From: Paraphysoderma sedebokerense
Taxonomy: Eukaryota; Blastocladiomycota; Physodermatomycetes; Physodermatales; Physodermataceae
Direction of reading: 5' to 3'
NCBI GenBank assembly: GCA_025602915.1
Contig: JAHLJZ010000002.1
Location: 620,001-684,000, forward strand
Length of the DNA: 64,000 nucleotides
How positions within the stretch are numbered: the first letter of the stretch is position 1; each line of letters begins with the position of its first letter. Positions 42,995-55,600 of this stretch are shown piece by piece. Below the pieces are notes generated by a model, which searched no databases, was not told the origin of the DNA, and worked only from the letters and a program-made list of their open reading frames with translations. The position numbers and the translations under genes are program-made.

Positions 42995-45900
42995 CTAAGC
43001 GCTAGCATCCATGTTGAATACTTCTGCAAGTCCTGACTCAGCCTCCATCATATCTGGTTCAGACACCTGACGCCACCCTATGTCAGCCGTTGAATCTTTG
43101 ACCATTTCGACGGTAGGGAAATAATGATTGTTGATTTTGATAGAAGTGACGGAAGGGACATTGTCGAAACTATGAAAGAATTAAAAATAAAATTAGATTG
43201 AGTATCGATATTTGCTTAACCCGGAGTAATTGAAATGAGGTGTTTGGCAACAAAAGAATAATGAATTACCTCATTAGTTTGACGCGAACATATTCATCAT
43301 TCTTATGCTTCCTCACAGCTTCCAAGAAGGTATCAAGATCGGGTGTAGCAATACTATTTATGTGGGTAATCCTAAAAACAACCAACGAGATTTATAAACC
43401 GATAAACAAAGTCAAGGACTTCACATTAAACGCACCATTGTGTAGGCACCATAGCCAACATGCACGGACTTCCTTTTGCACGAGCACTGACGTAGCAACC
43501 ACTCGGCAAAGTTTTACTCTGTTGTCTGACTGCTTTATGGGGTTCATGAATCAAAGCTCCGGCCCTTGATTACGAAGCCAAGTTAGATATTTTTTAAACT
43601 GAATTTAAATTGAATTTTAGAGTATACTGGAAATGATACAAACCACATCACGAACCTCTTGGTTCCCTCGCCATCAATCTTTGAAAGCGGCACCTTAACC
43701 GAGATGATCTTTTTCTTTCTAACTATTTTCATAGTCACTTCTTTGCTCTGCCATTGACAATCTAAATCTTCAATTTTTGTAATGATTTTTCCATTCAGTT
43801 CTAGAAGCAAGTCCAAATCTTGCAAAACTTTCGCTTCAGGGGTTCCAGATTCAATTCGACGGATCAAAAATAGCTGAGGTCGATCAGTCGTCGCGTTTTC
43901 GACTTTCTTGATATAGTCGTCAGTTACACCCATAAATCGACATTGAACGATGCTGACGGAAACAACTTCGACACTGAGATGATAAAGCGTGGGAGTGATG
44001 CCACGAAGTAGTGGTTCAATTACTGGTTTCAAAATGTCAATATGGACACCCTGTTGTGAAGCGAGACCATCCACCTAGTCAGTTCAGTTGCAAGCAACAC
44101 AGACTTCTCAGGACAGACATACCATATGATACTCTTGATCCTTGCCGGATGACGTCCGTTCTCCCAAGAAAGTCAACCACAGACCACATATGTTTCCTTC
44201 AGAATCTGCAAATACACCACTTGAGCATGTGTTGGCTAAAGGGCTATCGATGTTGATACTTTCTGCAATCAATAGTTATGTCAGTAATTGCCATGGCCAA
44301 ACACATCATGAAAGTTTTCCTACCGAAATTAACAGCACGCGGTCTTGGAGTTGAAGATATGGGAATAGTGACAGCTGTAGTGTCCGTCACAGCCACTTCA
44401 GTGTGCACTGGTTTCTGGTTGTGATTAAAAGCCAATAGGTGAGCTTTCATGCCTTGCTTCAATTTGATGTCGCTGAATTTTGGTGTCTTGATTGGCGTAT
44501 CCCCAATAAGCTTGGGATCATACTGAACTATACTAAAATTCTGAGTCGGGTGAACAAACAAGACTTTTCCAGGTATGATTACACTGTCCGCGAATGTGAG
44601 ATGTAAATCACCCAAATCATAAGGAACGATTGCTTTCGATACCACAACCAGCCCTTTCTCGGCGTCAATTATTAATCCGGAGCCAAACTTGCGATTTTTA
44701 GGAAAGCCGTCGAGTCGGATGGGAATGTAGTATGAAACTTTAACCATACTTTTCATCAACTCTTCGGTTGGACCAAGGGACGAGTAATCCGGGAGTGAGG
44801 CTGTTATAGACTTCAGGGGTTTCGCAGGGAGGGGCGCCCCAATATCATGGAAATCCCATAATCCAGTTTCGTCTAAACGGTCAATGGTTAACAAAGTCAA
44901 TATCAATGAATAAAAGCTGAATACTTACCATTGCGAACCGCGAGTCTCGCTTTCGTCCAATGGCGCTCCATGGTTAAGATATGGACGCTGACAGTATGAA
45001 TATCAAGAATGGAAGAAAATTCAACGGGTATCCGTTCACGATCCGGAATTTGCTTGACTACTTCAATGAACTGATCAAGATTCTCCGTTGGCTTGTTGTC
45101 AACACTATGACAAATCCAGACATTAATTCATACTAATAAAAAAGGAAGACGGAGGGGATAATGCATACGTCTTAATTAGCCATCCTTGGCCAGACCCATC
45201 TAAACGAAACATTCCGACGGGATCAGCCACATAAACACCTTTGCATGGCAAACAGAACTGTCGTGCGAGTTGGTAACTTAGATTGTTAAGTTTACTTCCT
45301 CCGATTTCAAGGTCTAATTTGAATTTTTAGGGTGAGTTTGCTAACTGGATAATGCGACGGAAGATAATACTCACAGCGATCAGGTGTGCTGTCGGTAAAT
45401 AGCAAGTCAAGAATGAAATTGCACTACCGTTAACTACGGGAAACGAAAATGACGAATGCAGATAAATAACTCACATGGAGTGTAAATCGATGACTGGTAT
45501 GTCAAAAACCAACGGTTCTCCACCTCGCTCAATTTCAACATTTATATTACCTCCGACATTCTCATCAAGAATTGCCTCGAGAGGGACGAACTTGGTCACA
45601 TATTTTCCATTAACTCTCACCAAAATATCTCCCTCTTCCAAAAATTCCGCTGAAGGTGATTCCGGAATAACAGTTTCTGCAACAAGCATGCCGATTTCGT
45701 TCTTATCAAGTTTGCGAACGGCAGCTTCAGTGGTCGTACCTGTGACATAAAATAAGTGAATTAGAGGGCAGTTATTTGAATGTATTTGTCAAATGGAGAT
45801 CACCCACGTAATCCCAACCGTTTAACTTCATCGTAAGGTCTATGCAACCACTGAACTTGAATCGTCCCTCGCGGCACCAATTTCCCTTCTTGGATGCATT

Positions 45901-46782
45901 TCAACGCCCTCACAACACGATCCAACGGGAAGAAAAAATCGGTGGATGCCTTCATGTGTCCCTATTTCGTGGATCAGAAAGGTTAGGGTGAGCATCGCAT
46001 CTGGCATACGTCCAAATGGAGAAAACATACTCCAGCCTGAAGAGCCACAGCGTTTCCGTGGATATCAAGGACCGGAGATCCTGATGATCCTCCACTTGTG
46101 CTTGCGGCAGATTGCAGGTAAAAAGTATTAAAATCGTTGTACGTCATCTCTCCGTATTCAGGTGCGTTTCTGTCCAATCGAGATATACTTCCACTAAGAA
46201 TGCTTAATTTTTCCGCGGCGTCATTACCAACAACTCTTATGTCTAACCCTACATGTGCTAAATCGGGTCGAAGCGGGATTGATTTCAGTTTCATGTATTT
46301 AATTTTCTTGGGGTCAAATCGGAGAAAACCAAAATCGTGAATAGGGTCACGATATATCGGAACAACTTCGACTTCTTCATGATCGTGCATGACAATTGTG
46401 CCGACGAACGGACCAGGTCCGACAACATGTCTATTAGTCAAGACGATGCCGAGTTTTTCATCGACAATAAATCCGGAGGCCTCGCTCGTGTCCGAACTTT
46501 CAGTGTCAAAAGCCGCTACTTGACTGTTCAAATAAACCAAGATCCAGTATTAAACCTATTGTTTTTACGCCGGAAAGTGAAGAAACATCTGAAATCAATG
46601 GTTCACCTAAATCTTACGCTGACAATTGATGGAATGCAGCCCTCGATCGTAATTTGCCAGGGCGTTGGTTCAGAAGTAGGGGAGGCAGATGGCGCCACTA
46701 CTTGCACTTCAATTTCCTTCGCTGGGGACGACTTTGATGAAGAAGTTGTTCGTTTACGTTTTCCAAGAGGAGTTGTGTCCAT
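42995..46782 (-). CDS. NMA111: Nma111-type HtrA serine protease
   Basis: A nuclear HtrA-like protease of fungi, tied to apoptosis-like death in yeast. The protein starts [17 protein letters not shown], a nuclear-type basic lead. The first exons are complement(46607..46782, 46031..46523, 45808..45961, 45475..45739, 45375..45388); about seven more follow to the stop at 42995. Protease 1 has the full triad: His in TNRHVVG, Asp in DPIHDFGFL, Ser in [12 protein letters not shown] ([15 protein letters not shown]) follows. The second, degenerate protease half ([52 protein letters not shown]) and further PDZ modules complete the usual double-HtrA plan. The donor GTGAAC for intron 1 restores [15 protein letters not shown], as in the family. 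Confidence 0.93.
45375..45388 (-). other. 14-bp microexon of the Nma111 gene
   Basis: The bases CACACCTGATCGCT are flanked by an AG acceptor and a GTGAGT donor. They join an AT overhang and a later AC to encode ITPDRY, exactly the family segment that must lie between DLHS and LEIGG. Confidence 0.7.
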
Positions 46783-47109
46783 GCTGAAGGAATAATTTAA
46801 CAAGTGACTAATATGATCTACGGGATGTATTCATGATCAGCAGTTGAGCTGGTTTTTTGTTTATCGCGCTATCCCGCCTGCTCCAACCAGGGATGATTCC
46901 GCGTAGCAAAGCACAATTTCTGATAATTTGGTAGAGGTTTCCTCAGATGAAAGATATATTATTATTACATCCATGATATCTCACACTCCTGTTATCATTT
47001 ATATATTGTACATTAAGATTCTGAACAAACTATCCCCAGAGATCCGTTTAGCGCACTTTGTGCAGTAATTTGCCCATCATTGAGAAATCTTACCCAATTG
47101 GAGTCCCTT
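46783..47109. other. Spacer between MRPL20 3' end and Nma111 start
   Basis: About 330 bp holding the Nma111 promoter and the MRPL20 3' UTR, AT-rich around 46960-47020. No gene or repeat is seen. Confidence 0.5.
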
Positions 47110-47655
47110 TTACCACAACAATCTTCGTCTTTCCCTATCCTTAATTTCTCTCTTGGTTTCCTCGCTCAGTCTTTCCCATTTCGCCTGTCGTTCCTCCGCC
47201 AACTTCTTGACCCGGTCTTCCGGGCATTTTGCCACTATACTAACGAAGATAGGGGAACACTTGAACTTTTCCGCCAATTTTCTCACAGTCCAAGTATCGG
47301 GGTCAGAGCTCCTCAGTTGCCTTATCTGTTCTATATCCTCTTTGGCCAGATGCTTTGACCCGCGAATCGGAGAAATGGGATGAGACAGCGGAGGTAAATC
47401 GTCTGGGCTGATTTCAACTTTTTCAGGGTGCAGCGATGGATGGAATCTACTATGAAAGGTCGATCCATCAGGAAGTACATACATTGGCGGGGGAATTTTT
47501 GAGGTTTTCGAAGGTTTCAGTTTAGTCGGATTCGGAGGGATGACGGCAGGAACTTCAACCAAATTTTTAATGGCAGATGAGTTTAAACTTCTTATTGAGG
47601 TGCCAAATTTCCTTCTGGCGGAAGGTATACGCAGTGATAAATATAGAGAGGTCAT
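47110..47655 (-). CDS. Mitochondrial large-subunit ribosomal protein mL58 (MRPL20)
   Basis: A fungal-specific mitoribosomal protein. One exon, 181 residues from the Met at 47655; an in-frame ATG at 47703 gives a longer, more hydrophobic start. The preferred N-terminus MTSLYLSLRIPSARRKFGTS is a mitochondrial presequence. The core reads KHLAKEDIEQIRQLRSSDPD, TWTVRKLAEKFKCSPIFVSI and AKCPEDRVKKLAEERQAKWE, the helix-turn-helix-like signature of Mrpl20 (LTxEDIxExRxLRxxDPxxW...KLxxKFxCSPxFV). A basic tail (KDRERRRLLW) ends it. Its presence is one of the better marks that the host is a fungus. Confidence 0.88.
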   Translation of the reverse strand: MTSLYLSLRIPSARRKFGTSIRSLNSSAIKNLVEVPAVIPPNPTKLKPSKTSKIPPPMYVLPDGSTFHSRFHPSLHPEKVEISPDDLPPLSHPISPIRGSKHLAKEDIEQIRQLRSSDPDTWTVRKLAEKFKCSPIFVSIVAKCPEDRVKKLAEERQAKWERLSEETKREIKDRERRRLLW

Positions 47656-47920
47656 GGTCGCTGTAACAGAGGGAAGTCCTATTGTAATGTAACCTGAAAT
47701 CATTATGTTGCTCAGTAGAACAGTATTATTTGTTTAGGGCACGTGTCAGTTGACATCCAAGAGATTTGAATCGTGCATACAAGCGCAATCGACTGTTCAT
47801 GAGTCAATCAAATTTGAATTTAGTCTGAATTAATATTACTTGCGATTATAAAATTACAATAAATATCAAATGCATCTAATACGACTGATTTCGTACTCTG
47901 TGATAGAATGACGTCAAAGC

Positions 47921-49642
47921 CTACTCTACATCAACCTTTTCCCTCAAATTTTTGCACCAATCCCATAACTCATCAATCATTTCTTCATAGACTTCCTTCA
48001 GACAAACCCAATAACTTAGTTTTAAACTTAGGCTACTAATAGTTTCCGTGTAATGGTCAGATATATTATGCTTCTCAATCAACAAAGATTTTAGGTGTTC
48101 AAGATGTGTCTGGTAGGTTGACTGAAGTATTTGGACGGTAGCCTCCTCGGATAACGGCGCAGGCAAAGACGGGTTAAATGGAGGAATAGAGTGAGACGGT
48201 CCGAGTTTCACACGACTATATTGTTGTTTGGCATCGGGATTTGGGGAAACTGGAGAAGGCGGAAGAGACTGGAATGAAGAGCCATTAGTCGTAATTGAAT
48301 TTCGATTATTCACATATTGATTATGCAACGCTCTTTCCTGCTGAAGTTCGCCCGAGAGCTTGATATTCTCCTCTTCCAGATGTTTGTTTAGGGATTCAAG
48401 ATCTCGCAACTGTTTTTCAAAACTTTTAATTTTCTTGAAGAACTCGGATCGTTCTTTGTCGAGTTCATTCTCGAATAATTTGTTCATTGCTCTCATCTGG
48501 CTTGGGGACATGGCGGGCTCCGATGAAACGGATGAAGAGGCAGATGTCCGGCGAGCATTAGAGGTATCATTTTGAGTTGCCGCAGACAGATGATTCTTAA
48601 GTTCAATGTTTTCTTTTTGGCTGATTTCAAGCTTTGATAGCAGTTTTGAATTTTCGGCTTGCAATGATTCAAGACGAGATTGTAATTCTTGTTCCGGGGG
48701 AGAAACTGCTGCTGATTTGGAACCACTGTCGACTTGAACAGTGAGTTGATCAATGAGAGTATACGCTTTCTTCAATTCAGCCTCCTTGCCATTTAATTCA
48801 TTCAGCACCTCCTGCAACGAACTTTGAACTTTCAGTAGTTCCGTCTCTTTATTCTGGGACTCTATTCGTACTCTTTCATACTCAGTTTCGAGTTTGTCTA
48901 ACCGAGCGTACTTCTCTTGATTGTCGGCATGAGCTTGGTCGAATAGTGTCTGAGCATGCTTGAGATGGTCAGCATTTGTTTCTGCTTCTTGTCGAGCACT
49001 CTCAAGTTGAATTTGTAAGGTATTGATTTTGAGAGTTGATTGATTCAAGGATTCGCTTAGTTTTGCCAGGTCTGACTGTTTGTGCTTGTTTTCGAGACGG
49101 GCCTGTTGAAGCTGTGAAGAAAGTTCTTCGATGATGGTCTGAAGTCTTGGGTTGTCATTAGTTATTGGTGTAGTAGAGATGAATTTTGGTGGAGTTGTCG
49201 GAGGAGAAGGGATATTTAACATCCTCGGAGGAGTTTGTGTCAAAGTCCGTGAAGGTGGTCGAATAGAAAGCGTCTGCGCTTGGGTTTCGAGATTGGCGGC
49301 ATCGAAGGGGATATCAGGCAATCTGCTTTGCGGTTTTGGTAACGGTGGAGATTTCGCAAGCACTGAGTTGAGTTCAGTCGGAGAGAAACTAGTGGAAACA
49401 ATTCGCTGCTGCTGCTGTTTCATTTCATTATAGAGGGCGTCAATGTCATTTAGCTGAGGTGCTACGACAGGAGCTTGCGTCCTCTCCATCGGCAAGCTAA
49501 CATCAACTGTGTCGAGCGAGTAAATGGTACCAGGTTGTCCGTCGATATCTGCAAAATTCGGGCTTTCGTCTATCAATTCCGCCAGAGATGACGAAAGGCG
49601 TTGAACTTCAGCTTCCAAATGGTCAATGGTAGGATGTGTCAT
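47921..49642 (-). CDS. Coiled-coil protein, function unknown
   Basis: A single-exon gene of 573 residues. A short N-terminal helix (HLEAEVQRLSSSLAELIDES) precedes a disordered Pro/Ser/Thr/Gln-rich stretch with polyQ (KQQQQR). Two long heptad regions follow (about residues 165-330 and 385-450; for example LESLQAENSKLLSKLEISQK), with a Ser-rich break at ARRTSASSSVSSEP. After another Pro-rich linker, the last ~80 residues form a more conserved-looking helical block ending YEEMIDELWDWCKNLREKVD, which may bind a partner. Spindle-pole, polarity or vesicle-tether scaffolds share this layout, but no family signature is visible. Confidence 0.7.
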   Translation of the reverse strand: MTHPTIDHLEAEVQRLSSSLAELIDESPNFADIDGQPGTIYSLDTVDVSLPMERTQAPVVAPQLNDIDALYNEMKQQQQRIVSTSFSPTELNSVLAKSPPLPKPQSRLPDIPFDAANLETQAQTLSIRPPSRTLTQTPPRMLNIPSPPTTPPKFISTTPITNDNPRLQTIIEELSSQLQQARLENKHKQSDLAKLSESLNQSTLKINTLQIQLESARQEAETNADHLKHAQTLFDQAHADNQEKYARLDKLETEYERVRIESQNKETELLKVQSSLQEVLNELNGKEAELKKAYTLIDQLTVQVDSGSKSAAVSPPEQELQSRLESLQAENSKLLSKLEISQKENIELKNHLSAATQNDTSNARRTSASSSVSSEPAMSPSQMRAMNKLFENELDKERSEFFKKIKSFEKQLRDLESLNKHLEEENIKLSGELQQERALHNQYVNNRNSITTNGSSFQSLPPSPVSPNPDAKQQYSRVKLGPSHSIPPFNPSLPAPLSEEATVQILQSTYQTHLEHLKSLLIEKHNISDHYTETISSLSLKLSYWVCLKEVYEEMIDELWDWCKNLREKVDVE

Positions 49643-49798
49643 TCTGGGGCTTCAGTATACGTAGATAAATATACTTTGCGTGCGACCACTTATCTTTTTT
49701 ACGTTGGAAGGAGTGGAAGCGGTCTTTGGGCTTTAGAGACTACAAGCAAATTTACGCGGACTTTATGTTCTCTCCAAAAATAGCAACCAAGCAGACAA

Positions 49799-49818
49799 AT
49801 GACCAATCATAACGCGTT
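49799..49818. promoter_or_regulatory. Candidate CCAAT box beside an ACGCG word
   Basis: The stretch GACCAATCATAACGCG lies about 160 bp upstream of the minus-strand coiled-coil gene. CCAAT is the HAP-complex site, and ACGCG is the core of MBF sites. Short motifs like these occur by chance. Confidence 0.25.
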
Positions 49819-49837
49819 TTTTAATTAAACGATCCAC

Positions 49838-51670
49838 TCATCCGACAAAATCGTACAAATACTGTCCAATGGCAAACGATACAGAGTGAGCCACCCGCTG
49901 GATGAACTCGTAACTGACGTTACACTTGCACTTCATCGCATCCAACCGGTCCAACGCCGTGAGCCGCGTCAACAAACGCAGTGCTATCAGTGATGCGATC
50001 TACAAACAAATTACATGCTTTTAGAAACCAACGGTCGGTGAAGGACATGTGAGTCTTGAAAAGTACCTGTTGCTGAATGTCAATAGTATTAGGTATTGGA
50101 ATCGGCAGAATGTTGTAAAAAATAGCCAACATTCTTTCAACTGGAAATGCTTTAGGACCTTGAAGTTGTTGCCGAAGCTTTTTATAAGGCAAATATCAAT
50201 TGCTATAGATTGCCATCTAACTGAAAAAAAGTATAAAGTTACCAATTGCTTTGTCCTGTCTCTCCCGGCTTGTATTCCAACTTTATTTTTGCGCTTGCTT
50301 CCGTCAGCCCCCTTCGCAAAGAATCTTGAATCCAACCGGGCTGGGTTGTATGATGCCAAAAAAGAGGCAATAAGTAGGAACCGAGAAACTGTCGGTAGTT
50401 CCACCTGATTGGCTTCGGCTGATTTAGACACATATCAATAACCGAATCGACGACCAACCCCGACAATGTAAAACTTTACCGCTATCAGTTTTCGTTACAC
50501 CCTCATTTTTATAAGCTTCGGCTGACGCTTCTCGCAAATATAGTTTCGAAATCGCTTCTTGGATCTCTGCATTGACGAGTTTCGCCAATTTATGGTGATG
50601 CCGACTGTCGACTAAAGACACCAATTTGTCAGCGTTAGTAAATACAACAGAAGCGATACAAAATATACCTTTGCCGTCTGTAACGGGTTTGATGTATTTC
50701 GGGAATAAAATCTTCACAAAATGTGCCAATTCAGCAATGTCTCGGCAACCGGGTCGCAGCTTTGAGTAGAGTTGATTAACAAATGCTTCGAGTAAATCCG
50801 AATCCCAATTTTGAGGACATTCGTTTTTTAAAATGGTAATTGTCTCAGGTAAAGAGAGTAGTCAAGGATAACGATACGGTATAACATTCAGCTAAAATCC
50901 AAATTAACGACAAAAGGATATTTTCTGTATACTGCGGAAAATGTAGCATGTATGGTTCAGGCATTGCTATCTTGGCATTGCGAAACTTCTCCCATGATAT
51001 TGTACTGATCAGTATGACTGAAATGTTTCGGTTCGTCTGCTCGAAATATATTAGGAATCAGATTTGTCGCGACGAGAAACGGATTTTACCGATTGTGGAA
51101 GCGTCATTAAAGTTGCTAAGACCGCTGGTGGCATCTCTCTTAATAACTCCGCCTTATCTATAATCTTTGGAAGATTATTAGCCATCGTTGTGACGGATTG
51201 AGTGAAACCGGCTCTTACCAGGTAATGGTTGCTACCGTCATCTTTGTTGATTATGGATTTAACATGCTTTACGAAATCACAGGGGCTATCACATCGAGCG
51301 TAACCTTTAAAGCCATTTTCCAAACAAGGCACTGTTCCGGCCCACTCATTGAGGGCGTATTCAAAGATCAATTTAGGGGAATAGCATTCAACACAATTGA
51401 TGAATGCAGCGTGCCGCGGTGGGAATGTGTTAGATAACTCTTTCAAAATCGATGTTTTCCCCGTCGACGGGAGCCCATAAACAATCAATGAAGGAATTGC
51501 GGGATGGTGAGGCTTTTTACGGAAACCTAATATTAGCACAATGTTTCGTATATGAGTAAGAGATTGGAGCATTGAAGCCATACATTTCCCACTAACTCTA
51601 TCAGGCTCTGTATTTGGACTTGGCGCCCAGGATATCGTACAAATAAATTATCACTTGCTGCGATGTTCAT
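49838..51670 (-). CDS. ORC5: Origin recognition complex subunit 5
   Basis: ORC5 is an AAA+ subunit of the complex that marks replication origins. The start at 51670 (MNIAASDNLFVRYPGRQVQI, then QSLIELVGN) matches the family start YPGRxxQIxxL. The first exon is 51584..51670, and the second begins at 51512 with PHHPAIPSLIVYG. The Walker A is GLPSTGKTS and the family block FINCVECYSPKLIFEYAL follows. Later exons give LREMPPAVLATL, ISWEKFRNAKIAMPEPYMLH, FPQYTENILLSL, AELAHFVKILFPKYIKPV, TVSRFLLIASFLASYNPARL, DSRFF, then KAFPVERMLAIFYNILPIP and the C-terminal LDRLDAMKCKCNVSYEFIQR. All are ORC5 signatures. Internal junctions were not all fixed. Confidence 0.93.
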
Positions 51671-52627
51671 TGAGACAGCAAGGGTAAATGTGACAAGTGT
51701 AGCAATTTGGTGTGAAGAAAATCGGTGGAGCTTCCCTTTCTCAACAGCGTTGGGCGGTTACAGGCTTACAGTTGTATAAGCTCGTAAACAAAAACGCTGG
51801 AGCGCTCAGTGGCCACTCAATATTCATATGAATTCATTTGACTATTATTTACTCCAACCATTACCCGAGGTCCAGCAATTCTACATAAGCACATACTGTC
51901 TTTCTTCGAACGTTGGCAAAGCTATCTACAATCTGCGAACAACAACTTCCTCGTTTGGAAGAAACTATTTTAATTGGGTTCGACTATTCATTTTTCAACC
52001 GTTTTAGCGCCAGCGTGGATTAGAATCGAGATCAAGAAAAAGAATTTAGCAGGTCAGACCAATGAGTTGATCTGTTTGTCATGAAATCATTCGTGCAAAT
52101 TATCTTTATGAGAAAACCATGCAAGGTGATGTCGTTAGCTTACGGCCGTGTGGTCGATGGCCAACGTCGGACGAACCGGTGACTCCCAGGATTAATAATA
52201 GTGTAAACAATCCGACTTATAATCAGATGCTAAGTTTCAAAGCGCCTCGTATTTTATGCCAGCATGTGGGGTTCCAATTCTGAAACACACATGATAGCGT
52301 GTTCCCGACAAGTTTAAACCGATTTAAAATGCTACTTACAAGGATCTGCGGCGTGTCGAATGATGAAGAATGGAAATTGTGTTCTAGTTTGGTCATGCCA
52401 TCATATTTGAGCGTGGATGTCTAAAACTAAATTATCGGCAACAATCCAGCTGTGGCATTTATTGTGTTCAAAATATAGTCTCCTTCAGAACATGTTGATT
52501 TCGCCGCTAAAAAAAAATCAACTGGAAAACGGTTATTTAATGGGAGGGCGTCCTTTTCCATCCCTACGCCTTTTTTTGCATTTATTATATTCATTTCCGG
52601 TGCACGTAGTATAGTCAAAAGTTTAAA
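51671..52627. other. Divergent intergenic region between ORC5 and subtilase genes
   Basis: Nearly 1 kb holding two promoters. It is AT-rich with no open frame of note. I see no tRNA, repeat pair or known regulatory site. Confidence 0.55.
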
Positions 52628-55600
52628 ATGCAGGCATCGGTTATTGTCTTCCTGCTCATCGCCTTTTCTCTCAATGTTCAAGCTGGTGTCGTTCGACGGG
52701 CGCCTGATCAGCTACCAGAGAATGTTGTACTGATGCCCAATAAGGTAAATTCACCGTCTACCGACATGCAGCAATGTTGCAATGATGCTGACAGTTCTCC
52801 CCTTTTTAGTTTATGATTCAATTTGGGAGGAAACCCACTGCGGACAAAGGTTCTTTAGAGGAAATCCGAAAGGAACAAGAGAAATTTCGACGAGCGATCG
52901 AGAGCAACAAAGTCCGTCTGCGCGAGAACAGGTTGGCCAAGTCGTTCCTTTCCCTGAATTATATCTTAACAGCAACTGATACATTTAATTTTAGAGTATT
53001 TACGACTTTGTTCAATGCCATCTCTGTCACTTTAGATGACCCAAATGATGCAGAGAAAATTGCATCAATCGCAACCGTCAGCAACGTATTCCCAGTTTTC
53101 AGGTTTTTCAGGCCTGCAGAACCACTTCAAATTCCCGATGAATCGGTAAAACCATCTCTTCTGTTTGCTCATGATACAACTGGTGTGAAGAAAGCATGGG
53201 AATCTGGTGCGTACGGAGAGGGTATAAAAGTTGGTGTAATCGATACGTAAGTAATTTTAAATCTCTAACCTATTCATTGACTTGATACTAACCTTGAACG
53301 CTCATATCAGCGGTATCGACTATCAACATCCCGCCTTCTCCCGCGGCAACACCGCTTGTCGCAAAGTGGGGGGGAAAGGTTGCCAAGTGCAATTCGGCCA
53401 TGATTTCGCAGGTGACAAGTACGGTGTAAATGACGCTCTTCCTATGGAAGGCGGATCTCCTTTGGACTGCTCCGGCCACGGTACTCACGTTGCTGGTATC
53501 ATTGGTGGCAAAGATGACAAGGTTCAAGGTGTCGCGCCGGGCGTAATCTTGGGGGTTTGTATGCGTATATACGCGATCCAAATATAGTGTATCTCGCTAA
53601 TACTCGAACTATGTTAGGCTTACAGAGTTTTTGGTTGCGGAGCTGGAACTGAAAATGACCTCATCCTTGCAGCAATGGAAAAAGCTTTCAACGACGGAAT
53701 GGGTAATTTCATGATTTTCAATTTGCTTATCCATTCCATGCTAAATTACTGCGTTTCAGATGTCATCAACCTATCCCTGGGTGGCGGCCCTGTGTACGAA
53801 ACCTACCCGACGGCCCAGGCTGCCAACTTGCTCGCCAAACACGGTGTGATCGTAGTCAGCGCTCAAGGAAATGACGGAGACGCCGGTTTATATTACACCA
53901 GCTCCCCTGCCATTGCAACTCTAGGCTTTGGTGTTGGGTCATTCGATAATGCCTACGCTCTTAAAATGGTTCTCAGAGTGGTCGGTTTAGATCGAAATAT
54001 CGGTTACGCTCAAAGTGAATCGGCTCAAACCTTTACCAAGAAGAAATTCCGACGTAGTCAACTTGCTGTCAGTTCAGAAGACGGTGCTAACGAGAAGGAT
54101 GCTTGCGAACCTTTCAATGGCAAGCCGTTCCCTAAGAAAATTGTTCTCGTCCGTCGCGGTTCTTGGTATGATTATTTTCTATAGTGCATTCAACATTGAG
54201 CTCCATGTAATTAAACGTCTTGTTCTTAGTACTTTCACCGTGAAAGCGTCAAACATTCAGAATGCCGGTGGTATTGGAATGATAGTGTACAACAATGTCG
54301 AAGGATTTCTCACTCCCGCAGTAGAAAAGTCAGTAAAAATTCCGGTCGGTTTCGTATCAAAGGAAGACGGGGAAGCCATGGCCGCTGCCATTCAAGGTCG
54401 CGAAGGTGAAGTCGAGTTTCTGGAAAAAGAAGTCGGAATGCCTGTACCGACCGCGAACATGCCGTCCGATTTTTCATCGTGGGGGTTAGGCCCAGATTTA
54501 CAGATTAAACCAGATGTATCTGCTCCCGGCGGTTTGATTTACAATGCCTATCCGATCAAACGTGGCAGTTATGCCACACTTAGTGGAACTTCGATGGTAT
54601 GGGTCTTTTTCGTGTCAAGTTACTTGATTTACTTTGAGTCTGACGAAAGATGCTACTTCTTTAGGCCTCTCCGTATCTCGCTGGTACCATTGCTCTGATG
54701 ATCCAAAAATTTGGAAAATTGCCTTTCCCGGTATTTCAAACGTTGATACAGAATACAGCAAAGCCCGCAATGCTACCTGACCAGACTGGCCTCGCATATT
54801 CCGTTGCTAAACAAGGTGCTGGTTTGGTTAATGCGTATGAAGCACTGAATACCCGCACTGTCATTATACCATCAAAGTTCGAACTTGGGGATACTGGTTA
54901 TCGCTCATCTAACAAGAAGAAAGTACAAAAGGAAAAGAAGCTCCTCATCAAGAACCTCGGTCAACAATCAATGACATACGAACTCGATCATCTTCCATCT
55001 GCCTCCGTTTCTGGATCCAACCCATCACAGCCGACCAATCTAAAAACAGTGGCTAAAGTTCAATTTGCAATTTCGAGAGTGACAGTTAGTCCTGGAAGCT
55101 CGGTGGAAGTACCATTTGAAATCGTTCCCCCACGAATTAATGACAAGGATCACGCAATCTACAGGTTTGTTCATCCTGCTTCACTTCTCTCTTGATGAAA
55201 ATGAAAATTAACATCAATTCTTAATATAAATAGCGGCTACCTTGTGGTCAAACCCGCCCGCGAAATGGAAGGCTACTATACTGCACATATTCCGTATGCA
55301 GGTCTCAAGGGAAATTATAATACCTTGCAAACTCTTGAAGAAAGCGCAGATTACCCTCGAGTCGTATCCGCTGATGGTCTATTCTCGTCTCAGGAGGCTG
55401 ATGACGTACTGTCGGTTTCTTTTGAAGGAGAGTCTTATCCTAAATTAGCTTTCCGCCTAACTCATCCCGTCAAACTCGGAGTGCTCAGTGTTCATGAAGC
55501 AAAGACTGATCAGATCGCTGGTTTCATCTTTATCATTCCAAACTTGGCTCAAAATTCTAATGACCCAAATCAAGAAAGATACAATTACACTATTCCGTGG

